From Bugulina stolonifera (taxonomy: Eukaryota; Bryozoa; Gymnolaemata; Cheilostomatida; Bugulidae): DNA of 64,000 nucleotides. Below the pieces are notes generated by a model, which saw only the letters and a program-made list of their open reading frames with translations, was not told where the DNA came from and did no database searches. Positions 43,728-55,916 of this stretch are shown in pieces. The stretch is taken from positions 1,488,001 through 1,552,000 of the forward strand of contig OW285187.1 of assembly GCA_935421135.1 (NCBI GenBank), read 5' to 3'. A program made the translations under genes and the position numbers. Within the stretch, counting starts at the first letter, position 1; each line of letters starts with the position of its first letter.

Positions 43728-46700
43728 ATGGCTAGAAATGTTCAGTGGAGAAGAACTGTTAGTGATACTACTTCCTGGCGACAAGATCAAGGTCTTTCTG
43801 CCACAATATTTATTGTCCGAGAGGTTGGACCTACTGGATTTCTTCTAAAAGAAGAGGGTGAAGCTAAACCATTCAAGGTGATGATTTATTGTCATTATTT
43901 TGATTTTTTGATTTTTAAGCAGTGAGTTTGAAGAGTTTTCATTTGTAATTTTTTGATATTTTGGCTGCAGGAATATTATTGTGGTACTAGAATGAAAGGA
44001 TCTATCTACCACACTCATCAGCTGTAAATTTGCAAGCTAAATTCCATTAGCACCTGTCCTGTGAAAAAAATTAATATTAAATGTGATTTGCAGATGACTT
44101 GAGGGGAGGGAGAGGTGGAGAATGTTATGTATTTATTAATATATTGTAATGGTTTTTGGTTCCTGGTAAGGTCGTCTGTCCTAAGACGATTCCTGATCCC
44201 AAAGTGAAGAGCCTATGAGTGGTGCTAGGCCTTCGCATTACATGAAAGATTGAGCGGTCTCAGTAGTCCAAGTACTACCAGAGACGACCCATCTGGTCCC
44301 GAGTATTGCCTGGGTACTATACTTAGAAAGAGAGTGATCCGACCTAGTAGGCGGTTCGTGTTGCAAGGTCGAGGACCTTAACAACTAGAATGACCTATCA
44401 ACGAAGTGAAAGTCTCTGTATAATAAGTATAGATGTGTCTTTATTGAGATCCAAGCAAAGACTGAGACAAAAAACGTAAAAACAATGCCCTTTATATAGT
44501 ATAAGAACTTCCGCCCGACGTAGTGTCGGGAAAAGACGACATAGGGTCGTCTGGAAGTTGCGCAACAACATGGCGGCCGGAAGCCCGACGGCCGATCCAA
44601 AGTGGGTCGGGTTATACAAAAGATGCTTAGAATCATTCAATTTATGTACAAAATAAATATCAAGTAGTTCTGAGAGGTCGGGCCTCTTTACATGGGTATA
44701 AAAGGCATAAAAAGACTTAGTAATGTTATACACAAGTATGTAGGTATAAACTGAATGGTTAGACATGCAATATAAGACAAGTATAAGTATACGAACAACT
44801 AAATGTAAGAGTACAAGTGTTAGATGAGTAGTGCTGTGGCAACTACTAGGCACCGAAGGTGCTATAAGGTCCATCAGGGTGGCTGGAGTCGTATACAAAT
44901 GTCCTGAACCATTACAATATGATAGGAGAGGGAATGGAGATGTCAATGTTACTAGAGACTGAAGCTTGTTAAGTCTTTTAGTCAATGCTTTCCTAAATTT
45001 ATTCTGGTCTAATCTATTGACTTCTGGTCTACTCCACTGTGTTATATGTTATCTTCTAGCTTTATAATAAAGTACTGATATAATACTGCTAATTCAAGTT
45101 TTCATTGCTCCAGGTTACAGTGGTCTCTTGCTAATCATATTTATACAGGCTTAATATATCTCACAGGTCCTTCTGGGAGATCCACATTCTTGCACTTGTT
45201 CCGGATTTCGTAGTGAGCGCAGTGAACTTTGCAAGCACATATGCTGGGTGTTGCTAAAAAAATTCCGAGTCCCCAGAGAAGATGCAATAAGTTGGCAATT
45301 AGGATTGGTAGAGAGGGAGATTAACACTCTCCTAAGAGGTGAACAAGACCGACGGCGATCTATCAGGTGATTATTGTTATTCTTTCACAGGAGTTTTATA
45401 GGGAGATCGGTCAATGTAAGATCTGCTTGGTGAGGCTCGAGGTTGAGCTTACAACCTTCTATTGAATAATCCAATGCTTGTAGAAATCGACCAGAGACTC
45501 CCAGGCAGGTAGCCACCAATGCTCCATCTAAAGATGGCCGGCCAGCTCTTGAACAGCGAGAAATATCTGAAGAGGATACGTGTCCCATTTGTATGGAAGA
45601 ACTGCTGGCTAAACGTGAACCTGTTACATATTGCAAGTATGTATATCATCAACACAGTAAATTACCTGTTTGTGTTTATTGTATCCTATTGATTTGATTA
45701 TTAGAGCTTTGAATATGTCCATATTAACATCTTTTTCTTTTCAGGTACGGTTGTTCAAACAGCATCCATATAAAGTGTATGAAGGTGTGGGCAGAGCATC
45801 AAACATCTGCTGGTGAGAAAGTCATCAAATGCCCATTTTGCCGGGAAGACTTTGGTCCACTAGAATACTTGAGAGAAGAGTATAAGAATACCGTAGTTCC
45901 TGGTATACGTAGACCAAGAGTTGCCGAACATAATGGTACTCTATGTCGGGTGTGCAGCCAGAGCCCGATTCAAGGGAAATGCTATAGGTAGGTTGTAAGG
46001 CTGCATAACATAGACATGCGATGGCCATGTAATGGTGGAATTTGCTTTTTGTAATAGTGTCACTCAGATAGACAAATGTTTCATAAAGTATCTGTATGTA
46101 CGTTATCGTGTTGTATCATCATATAAATTATTATAACAAGCACTTCGTGCTTGGTCTGCAATGCAAGCTTCACTGAAACATTTGCTCGCTTCGCTCGCAT
46201 GAAATGATGGCTTGTGTTTATGTACTGTGGTCATTCATGTTTATGAGCTCTGGTGGCACTGGCATGCTACAATGATTCCATGAGGAGTTGTGCCCTCTTG
46301 CATTAAGAAAACAACTCCAAGTCAATAGCCCAAGTTCCAACACCAATGTGTCGGGTGGGATGGGTTGGGTACCCACCCGCCCTAGGTCAGGGCTGAGGGT
46401 CTAAGGCTATGGCCCCGCCCCAGCAGCGATGTCGGAGGACCTGGTCCCAAAGGCCTAGCACCACCTGGAGCCGAGATCCTCACCGGCAGTATTGTAGAAT
46501 AATCGCTGCCGTCATAGCTCAAGTTCCAACACCCATCTGGTGGGTGGGGTGGGTTGAGTACCCTCTCCGCCGTGGGTCGGATCTGAGGGCCTAAGGCTAG
46601 GGACCCGCCCCGGCAGCGATGTCAGTGGACCCGGTCCCAAGGTCCTAGCACCACGCGGAGCCAAGATGCTGACCGGCAGCATTGCAATGTGTATGAGTCG

Positions 46701-49700
46701 TCCCAATTTTCAACCCCAATTCTGATTGGAGGATGGCAGACCATAAACCGTAGACCGTTAACCACAGACCGTTTCGTCTTTTGTTATGCGATTATACAAT
46801 TGTATTTGTATTTTTCGTAGCATTTTGTTGTCCTAATTTTTAGGTGCTGTAGATGTAATGAATTCCATCTGTGCCAGAAATGCTTTAACACTCCAGCACA
46901 CACTGACCACTCTTTTGAGTTCAGATCGGTAAGTCTTTATTCCTTCAGCGATAAAGTTTCATTCCTCAAGTCTGGAAATTGTTCAGAGAAGTTTATTTAT
47001 TATAATGCAGAATAATCTCACCACTACAGTCCAGTGATGTGATTGCACGTTTTACTGATAGGTGCCTGGTCAGAGATGGAGACCAGCGCAAAGACTGGTG
47101 ACTAATGGACTCCCTGTTCCTTCAGCTGTGGTAGATAATATAATGAATAGAGACATTGGGGACGGGGACTATGATCTATTACTGCAGCTAGATAAGTATG
47201 TCAGGTGCTCTCTTAGCCTGTTGTTGACACCATGGGTCAGTTGCCTTGTTCTGCTTTCCTATTACATCGAATCATAGAATTTAGAACATTATTTCCTAAC
47301 ACTTATGTATGTGCTTGTTTTATTCTCAGCCCTGCAAACTCAGAACTGAGTGAAATACCTGAATCTGTGATAAAGAAGTTTCCCCTAGAGAGAGTGAGGG
47401 TGGGTAGTAGATATATGGCACCGGGAGAGCAATGTTGTATTTGTCTCCGGACCTATCAGATTGGTGACTACATCAGGAGGCTTCCCTGTAGGCACAAGGT
47501 GAGTACTTTATGCCTGCTTAGCAGGTTTGAGGTAAACTGTAGATTGGAGTATCATAGCCTTGCCTTACACAGATTGCTATTTTAATTATTAATGTGAGAT
47601 TAGACTGCGTGGAGTAGCTGGAGGTAGTGAATGTCTACTAACCTATGCTGCAGATGAAGAAGCCAACTGGATAACCTTAGAACTCATGAAGACATGTGAA
47701 GTAGAAGCTCTCCATCATCTGCTGTCTGCATGTAGTTGACTTCTGTTTTATAGCACAAATTCAGATTTGTAGCTTTCCTTTTCTAGCTTTTATCCATCAA
47801 TGCTGGAGCAATAAGACTACTTTCTCATTGGTCAACTTATGCCATAATCTACCAATGACATTGTAGTTTCACAGAGACTGTATAGATAACTGGTTACTGC
47901 ACCAGCACCCCACATGTCCAGTGGATGGGCAGGTGGTCTGGAGCAGACTTACGGCAGAAGACACAAGGTCAGGTGAAGGTCAGCCTCGTCGGGTTAGAAA
48001 GCAGCCAAACAGACTGGCTAATCAACGAACACAACCGTCATCTGCTGCCTCTGAACCTTCTCTTGAGATTCCTGGAATTGGTAAGTCAGTCATGGGATTC
48101 CCTGTATCAACTCACCTTCAGTACTGAGTGGGATGTCTAGGATAACACATTGTATACATTGTTGTCATGACTACGGTGCTGTTCTTGTGAACGTACAGTT
48201 TTCTTATCACTACTGCTGTATCGGCTACTTCAGGTATCAGGAGGAGGGAAACACAGTCAGCTAACCTGGACACGACTCAGATATTAGCAGATATGAGGCG
48301 GACTCGATCTGACAGCACAGCATCAGATCCACCTAGAGCTACACACCATGACAATAGTAACAGGTACTTCTCTCATGCTAGCATGTAGTCATTGTTTACT
48401 AAATAGTATACTCCTCTGGTTTACTTTTGTATGTTGAATTCAAGTCTATATATACCAATCTGCATGTAATTTCTATACTGTTTTTGGCAGATCAGTTTAT
48501 GTTAGTACTGCTTGAAGGTATATTTGCTATTTCATTTATTGATGTACCACTGCTACCGACTGGTTCTTTTATTTTACTGTAGGGTAGCCAGTCAAGATCT
48601 CTCTGTTAATCTAGCACAGTTGCTCCTTACCGATGCTATAGAGTTCAATGATAGCCACAGTTCCACTTCTACAAATGTGGAGCACAACTATATCAGTTCA
48701 CAGATCTCTAACTCACGACCTCCTGATGAAAATCTTGCCAATGTGATATCTAATCACGCAAGTGGTAGACGTCAAGGAAGAGAGCTGACCAATGACAGGC
48801 CAGCTAGTCACACACAAATAACAGCTGTACGAAGAGTTAATGGAGCGAGTACTTTATCGGACTCAGGTATAGAAACACTCACAGTACAATAATACTTAGT
48901 GGTGCAGTTCTTGCCAAGCTATGTTGGACATGTTTTCAATGTCCATTTTATTTCTGCATGCAGAGTCAGAGAATGCACACAGAAGGAAAAGGAACCTAGC
49001 TTTAGCTTCTAACAGCCGCTTCATGAGTAGGAGTGTGAAAGAACTGACCTCTACTCCAAGCATCACAACCTCTCAGGTATGTCTGTTTGTTGAATGCCCA
49101 TTGCTTATATGAAAAGAGCAGACAACTTGCCATATGGATGGTCGTAATTCAATTCATTTGATTGATGTTCCCAAAGCCTTGTAGCCACACCTTCTAACAT
49201 TGTCCTGATTGGCCAGTATGTGTTGTAGCCACTGGGAGCTTCTGGCCTGTATTTAGGAAATCCTGTCACTACAGATAACCAAAGAGTTAGTGAACAACCT
49301 ACAAGAGTTATCAGAGGGACATCTAGACACACGTCTCAAACTTCTACTCAGTTGGTAAGTGAAATGTGGTCTTGACTATTTATTTATCAACTAACTATAA
49401 CTTTCAGTAGTTACATTCTCTAATAACAATATTCTGTTTAAAAGTTTGAATTCTTATAAATTTGAAATTGGCAAACAATCACAAGTTGTGCATGTTATGA
49501 CTTACCAGTGTGCATGTTATGACTTACCAGTGTGCATGTTATGACTTACCAGTGTGCATGTTATGACTTACCAGTGTGCATGTTATGACTTACCAGTGTG
49601 CAGTTTCAGAGTCAAGAGGTACAAGATGTGATTTGATTGGTAACCAAATGAATCTATTGTTGTAGGTCATGGTTAAACCAGAGCACCCACTTTCTATTGG

Positions 49701-49845
49701 TTCTGGAAATATACAGAGAAGAGAAGAAGTTGTGGGGACCCATAGACGTCCACCCAATGTTAAATTAAAAAAAGGACCCAAAGCTAACTTACATTCACCT
49801 AACCTGTCACTCCTAGAGCTGACTGGTACTAGATTTGACAACTGA
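43728..49845 (+). CDS. ZSWIM2: ZSWIM2-type E3 ubiquitin ligase (SWIM-RING-ZZ-RING)
   Basis: Predicted ubiquitin ligase; the mammalian protein (MEX) is testis-enriched and linked to apoptosis. Exons: 43728-43877, 45167-45366, 45484-45636, 45745-45987, 46844-46928, 47062-47195, 47330-47498, 47867-48080, 48234-48363, 48583-48866, 48964-49076, 49229-49354, 49666-49845, giving 726 residues (human 633). N-terminal WRQDQGLSATIFIVREVGPT and GFLLKEE match ZSWIM2. SWIM ligands are C59, C61, C72, H74. RING 1 is about 150-209 (CPICMEELL...CPFCREDFGPL), the ZZ finger about 235-277 (CRVCSQSP...CCRCNEFHLCQKCF), RING 2 about 358-402 (CICLRTYQIGDYIRRLPCRH, then FHRDCIDNWLLHQHPTCPVD). The C-terminal ~320 residues are low-complexity, Ser/Arg-rich and weakly conserved. 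All 12 introns are GT-AG and phases agree. Exon 12 must use the acceptor at 49228 to keep frame. Intron 1 contains a solo LTR. Confidence 0.95.
44145..44916. mobile_element. Candidate solo LTR in ZSWIM2 intron 1
   Basis: The 772-bp block starts TGTAATGGTT and ends AACCATTACA, a 10-bp inverted terminus with TG...CA ends, flanked on both sides by ATAT (44141-44144 and 44917-44920) as a 4-bp target duplication. The interior has higher GC, several CG-containing inverted motifs (CCCGACGTAGTGTCGGG) and no credible protein; a 195-codon minus frame (44398-44985) crosses its boundary. A non-autonomous TIR transposon is the alternative. Confidence 0.6.
46326..46686. repeat. GC-rich ~190-bp direct duplication in ZSWIM2 intron 4
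   Basis: Two diverged copies (about 46326-46515 and 46516-46686) share AAGTTCCAACACC, GGGTGGGNTGGGTTG, CCGCCCCNGCAGCGATGTC, GACCNGGTCCCAA and CCTAGCACCAC. At roughly 60% GC it stands out from the AT-rich surroundings. It has no coding signal and its origin is unknown. Confidence 0.75.
49487..49602 (+). repeat. 22-bp tandem repeat in ZSWIM2 intron 12
   Basis: About five copies of GTGCATGTTATGACTTACCA plus GT. It does not include a splice junction of the gene. Confidence 0.92.
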
Positions 49846-50604
49846 TAGCAGGTGCAACAATGTATATAGCTACTATTCTATATTTAGATTTGTCTTCTTT
49901 CATATTAAATGGTGACAAGAGGGCACAACTTCAATAGCTTCGAGGTATACAGGAGGAGAAATACAGAATACATGTTCACACACGACTTTGTCCTATATTT
50001 CAAGTTTAAATTATTTTCTCTGAACTGCTCAATCTTGTATGTTAATATAACAATATACATATTGTATATACATGTATACTATGAAGTCAAAAATATGCCT
50101 TGCATATTTATTTTATACAGTGTACTATATTATTCTTTCACATATTTGTATTCTGTTCTATATTATATTATAAATAAGATATAATCCAACATGTGCTCAC
50201 CATTGTGGTTGATCCTCTATCATCATCCCCAAGTCTAATGTATTTCAATTTGTTTAGTAAAATTCTCATTTCTCTCCACCATTTAGTCAGCAGTTGAGTT
50301 TGTTTAGGAACATATTTCCAGACACTCAACTGATTATATATTTATGGTAATAATAAGAATATGACTGTACAGGTGGCATCTTGATCAATAACTCGCTAGT
50401 ACATTATATAAAAGTAGACATAGTACAATATTTGTATATATACGTGTAGCATTGTATAAAAATAATTATAAAATAATAAAAATATGAATTGCACAAGTTG
50501 TAATCCGATTAAGAACTTACTATTAAAACAGAATTGATACAATAAGGTAGACAGGGGGGACAACTTCTACATACCAAAGTCACTGACATTGTGTTTATCA
50601 AGTT
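49846..50604. other. Convergent intergenic spacer ZSWIM2 / RING gene
   Basis: AT-rich 3' flanks of two convergent genes. An AATAAA on the minus strand near 50107 could serve the RING gene, about 500 bases after its stop. No coding content is recognised. Confidence 0.4.
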
Positions 50605-53600
50605 TTATGACTCATGAGATATTCTGTAGGCTCGGAGTATGTCTGTTATGGGAGCTCTACAAACAGGGCAGTTCCCGCTCTCCCCCTTCATTCTCAATGC
50701 ACAGGAGTAGCAGGTACACAGGTGACCACATCTGTAGAACACGGCATCAGCATCACCTTCCAGACATATGATACACTTGCTCTCATTGGCTCTACTGCTG
50801 TTAAATCTTCTACCATTGGCTGATGGGTTAGTGGCAGTGGCGTTTGATTGGCAAATGGCTGCCGCAACTTCCTGTCTGATTGATCTCTGAATATCCATCT
50901 GTAGATCCAGACTCATCTTCAGCATGTTGGAGAGCTGAGATATTTGAGACTTCATTGCACTGATCTCTCTCTGTACTGAGGCATTGCTCTGTAATGATTG
51001 TATAATAAACACTATTAATAAGCTACTTTATACATGTGGGAGTCACCCTCTCATGTGATGATTGCATACATAGACAGTTATACTGAGAGAAACATGTACA
51101 AAGAGGGTAAAAGGAAAGAGGGATCACTCAATGATAATACCCTGTCTCACGAAATACGCCCAATTTGGCGGTACCGACGTTCCGCAATCAGCTTTCCCGC
51201 CATTTGATTACCGATATTTTGGATAGCTGATCGACTGTAATCGAAGCTTAACGATTGTTATATCTAAGACCACGTATTGAAATCTCGTTAGTGTAAATAG
51301 AGAGTGTATACGAGCCCGTTGTAAAGAAGCGCTTCTTATTGGTCCGCGGAACGACAATCATAATTGCGGATTTGCATACAAGGTATGACAACTCCTTGCT
51401 TAATCGGTACCGCGTTCGGAGGCGGGAGGGAGACAGTTTTTGGCCGGAGTGAAACCTCTTTCCTTTTACTCTCTTTGACATGTACTACATACCTGTGTGT
51501 ATGGTATAGTAGCACTAGCAGTAGCACTTATAACAGACATGTACATACCTGTGCGTATGGTATAGTAGCACTAGCAGTAGCACTTATAACAGACATGGCA
51601 TCATCCAACTGCTGATCATGAGCTGAAGGGATTCCCAGATGTGAGAAATCATTGCGTCTAATATTACTAGGAGGTAGGCTGAGTATGTGCTCTTGTACAG
51701 CATGCCCATTAGTACCACTATCACCTACTCTTGCCTGCAATACCATTAAACTTAGGCTATACCATAAAAAGATCACTTAAACAATGGATAGCTAAAATAT
51801 ACAATGTATAATATATAACATCATTTGATTACTATACAAGAGAAGGGGATGGAAGTTATTCCCTCCTGCTAATATGGAATACTCTAGACATACTGTGTAA
51901 GAGTGGTTACTTACCATGACGTGTCTCTCCAGACGGTTTCTAAAAGGAGAGTGTAGAGTGGAGGAGACAATCTGTCTGTGCACCAGCTCACTGATCTCCA
52001 TAACAAAGTCTTCATGGCTCACCCTCCTCACTTCCTCTTCCGTCAGAGCTACGGGTACATGCTCCCCCTGGTGCTCAGAGCTGCATGACAATAATAGGAG
52101 TTAGATATAATATAATGCATAAGCATAACAGAAAGCAAAGTTTGCCACTTTACCTATTGTGCATGTGATATGGGGAGTTGTCAGTTCATCAATTATTCCA
52201 TAAAAGAAATAATATATTTAGATTCTAAATAGCAACTACCCTCTTGGTTAGAATTATAGTCAGTCAGTAATGGACACTCGGAAAAGGTATTGATTACGTT
52301 TTGAAGTTGCCCTCTCCCTGCTTCCTAGAGGAAAACTTCAAAACAAACAGTTGATGAATGTAAACTCATAAGACCTGTGATGGTTGTATCTGGTGAATAT
52401 TTACAACTACCAATCTCAAGCTTTGATATTCGTGATATTCGCATACATACAGTCATGTAAGTATTGAGGATTGACTACAAGCAGGTGAGACAACTCCACT
52501 AGTCAGAAGGTACCTACCCATTATTATTCTGCTGCTCATTCTGTAACCTATCAGTCGGAGGAGTAGGTATTCGTGGAGCTGTGATTGGTTGAGTAGATGT
52601 GTTCTCAGTTGTGATTGGTGGAGGTGGTGGTATAGAGGTTGATTCCACACCGTCAGAGGCTCTTGTACGTCTGCTGACAGTAGTTGCAGACGTCAAGTGA
52701 CTTCTAACTGCATTTTCCAATGATCTGCGGAAATGTTCACTCTGAAGGACTGAAGACACAGATCTTCTCTGCAGGAGTCCTTGTACTTCTATAGTTACCT
52801 GTTAGATGGCGTAATAAAGAAGTGTATAACATAACTACGGCACTAGTGACTAGTCTATTTGCTGAGGAATTACAACAACAAACAGTGAACATAACAAACT
52901 TATGAAACATCCATGAAACACTGAACTGGAATATCATACTTATTGCAAAAGTATTCAGCATATTGTAGCCTACCATTTAATACAGTTGAGTGTCCCAACG
53001 ACAGAGCAGACCTGTTATTATCATAACATAGCACTGTTCATAGACTGTGTCACAAATGATATTGCAATAGAATGATTTCATTTCATTAAGGAAGTACCGG
53101 ATATCAAAATATACCAACATCTCCACCATTCTCTCACTATTTCCTAAACAATTTACTATAAATTATAACAGCACAGAACTTTTGTAGGGCATAGTTATAG
53201 CTACTATTGTACAGTATATACACTGCAAAACATGAGGAATAAAATTGTACGATAGCAATAGCACCAACTGTTAGAGAAAAGTGTTGAAATGTTTGAAGTC
53301 TGATAATGAATGGATTACGCAATGTTTTTCAAGCTCTAATCAATTAATCAATATTCGTTCAGGCATACAGTCTCATTATGTAATGTTTATTATCATTGAG
53401 CGCTGCATGCTGTTTATATAGAATCAGTATTATATTGGTGACACACCAGTGTGCTAGGTTACAGTGTTACGCAATTTAACAAAATGACTCACTCCAAGGC
53501 CTACATTATGATCATGCAGTCCTATATACTGTATGTACAATGTATATGACTATTTTATCTCGTAATAGCAAGTGATACCCTGATATCAACTATCTATCTA

Positions 53601-54421
53601 CCTACTCCTTGACCAACCATTGAAATAGATAATATGTTAGCATCAATTGATCAGTCCAATGGTAGCCATAGTTTGGTTGGTACATGTACTTTTACATGCA
53701 CTAGGTATACATAATATGTACATGTAGCTTAAATAGTATTTGTTAATTACTTACAAGATACATAAACAGTGAGTGTACGTGTAGGTCTAATGGAGAAATA
53801 GAATTTTGAAAAAATCAACCAACAACCAATGTAAATCTGACAGTTCATAAATTGTGCATGAAAATGGGCTAGTAAAAGTATCGTCAAAAAAAATCCATAA
53901 CCATGAAATTAGTTGCAAAACATCTGGTTTACAACCTTACTATTTACAAAACACTAATGTAATGCATACTACAATTACATTTTGTATATTATACATTATG
54001 CCTTGTATGTTATTCATAGATTAGGATCCTCACCTGCTGAGGCCTGTGTTCCTCAACTTCATCAGTGTTGGCTACGGGGGCAGCGCTTTCTTGTATCTGC
54101 AGTCGTTTGTTAAAGAAGTTACCCACAGTACCTCTGGAGTCTGACCCAGTGACTGGCCTCTCTCCATGCTGTAGTTTCTTCAGTTCATACATCAGCTCAC
54201 TGTAACAGAGTACATGCATTTATTAAACACTTTACCACTTGTGTCATGGACACATAAGATAATGATAATCCTGGGGAGGTGCAACTACCACTATCCCTAA
54301 CATATTGCAACCTTACTTACCACTTCCTTCGCTGCAGCAGAACATCGACTGGTTCTAGTTGAGGTTCTGTAGAAGTGAGATCTTCTGAGGAAGAGCTGGA
54401 ACTGCTAGCTATGCCTGCCAT
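50605..54421 (-). CDS. RING-finger E3 ligase candidate with repeated VSS/FR motif
   Basis: Predicted ubiquitin ligase; gene name not recognised. Exons (5' to 3'): 54321-54421, 54034-54199, 52518-52798, 51915-52080, 51549-51734, 50605-50988, giving 427 residues with consistent phases and GT-AG introns. The RING is C-terminal (about 372-410): CIICLEGDADAVFYRCGHLC then CPVCRAPITDILRAYRI, of the neuralized-like RING-HC style. A predicted coiled coil (about 301-345) precedes it. Two copies of a motif occur upstream: LLQRRSVSSVLQSEHFRRSL (about 95-115) and LVHRQIVSSTLHSPFRNRLE (about 214-235). Similar VS-L-S-FR-LE stretches are remembered from plant RING proteins, so this may be an ancient ligase family. 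A Ser/Thr/Pro-rich linker with PPPPPITT lies between the motifs. The start ATG at 54421 opens a Ser-rich N-terminus. Confidence 0.85.
51487..51598 (-). repeat. 56-bp duplication of the RING-gene exon 5 end and donor
   Basis: Two copies (51487-51542 and 51543-51598), nearly identical. The upstream copy on the gene strand encodes MSVISATASATIPYAQ and donor GTATGT (51548). The second repeats the same bases in the intron with its own GTATGT. Reading through the first donor meets a stop quickly. Confidence 0.93.
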
Positions 54422-55916
54422 TGTCTGTTCACTGTATGATCCTGTGCTTTGTCCAGACTAACTGACCACATACACTAATACACTTGCTTATCAACTGTAC
54501 TGGACTGTTTAGTACTAGTAAATCCCTTATATTTATAGATTGAAGCACGTTACACTGAGTCATCATTACTCATTAAACAAAACTGTCCAATCAGAGCGCA
54601 TTCTTCCATTTTACAACAACCGTATTGGCTGGTTCCTAATAACTCCTTTACTGTAAGCTATAATAATAAATTATATACGTTACATGACTTGTAGAGATGT
54701 AGTGGCCTTTTAAATTGATCTTAGTTTTGCAGCCATCACTCAGCAATATACAATGTACATACATGAACCTATAAACTATCTTGGAACCTAGGCTACTGCC
54801 AAGCATACATATGGTGATAGTAGTGATATAATAATATACAGCATGTAATATATTTTATAGGCCTATCATAAACTCATCTCTCCTAGATATGGAAAGATAA
54901 ATAGCATTATTCTCATGTTTGGACAGGCATATCACCGTGTGTAATAAACACGGATAGTGACAAGTTGGGCAGGGCATCTCTCAGGTTGTCACTATGTATA
55001 CAACTGACACCATTACTAGATGATATCCACCAACAACGAATCACAGATGTATAAGAGCTCTGATCAGAACTCTACCAGTCAGTGAATCCTATGTTTACTA
55101 ATACAAGGAACATGGATCATCAGTTGCCACACAATATGATTTGACGATACTAATGGGTCACTAGAAGATTCACTTTGGAGGCTAACCTTCCAGTGTAAAC
55201 ACAAAACCTCCAAGTTTCAGCTCTGTGGGAGAAAGTGTATACAAATCATATGACAAGAGCAAGCAACTCCAAAAAACACTTTGATCATTGATTTAACTCA
55301 CCAAAATAATCTCTGCAGTATTGGGAAATACAGCTTTTAAACATCTGCCCCAATAAATAACCTTCAACACAGATATGAACCTACTACATCATAAGAAAAG
55401 ACAGTGAAATTAATTTTTGAACATTAATTAAATCTTATTTGGTATAATCAAAAGTCTTGAAGTAAAAAAGCACCAATTTGTAATAAAATAATAAATACAA
55501 ATGTGATATTTACAATGTAGAATGATTGTGATAATGAATATATACTGTATCGTACCTGTGTAGTGTCTGTACAAGTGTGGCGAATGGAGTATACTACATG
55601 TAATGTTATGAGGTACATGAACCAGTCTATCATTGACTATTACATGGCTCATCCATTTCATATAGTCAGTTAGATAAACAGCAACTCTAACAGCTCGACT
55701 GAGTTTCATGATAAACTTTTGAAAGAATAGACAGCAGTTCATAGACATTCTCTGGTCTGAATCTAAGCTGTCATCTAAGGGATGCTCAAACATGACTACC
55801 CCTTATTCTACCCCTGCTCCCTGGAATACAATGCTAAAAGACTGGAATTGCTATAATAAATAACTGAACGTAAGGTGAATCTCTAAGACTAACTAAGGTT
55901 TGACCTTGGCCTGGAT
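54422..55916. other. Spacer between RING gene and VPS8 (tandem, minus strand)
   Basis: It contains the RING-gene promoter side and the VPS8 3' flank. An open frame at 55428-55793 (-) has no recognised match. No other feature is seen. Confidence 0.45.

Noticed and set aside
44398..44985. 195-codon minus-strand frame
   Set aside because: It crosses the inferred end of the LTR-like insertion, has no recognised domain and lies in ZSWIM2 intron 1.
51130..51445. GC-richer block in a RING-gene intron with weak CTGTCTC/GAGACAG ends
   Set aside because: The inverted ends are only 7 bp and no target duplication is visible, so an element could not be supported.
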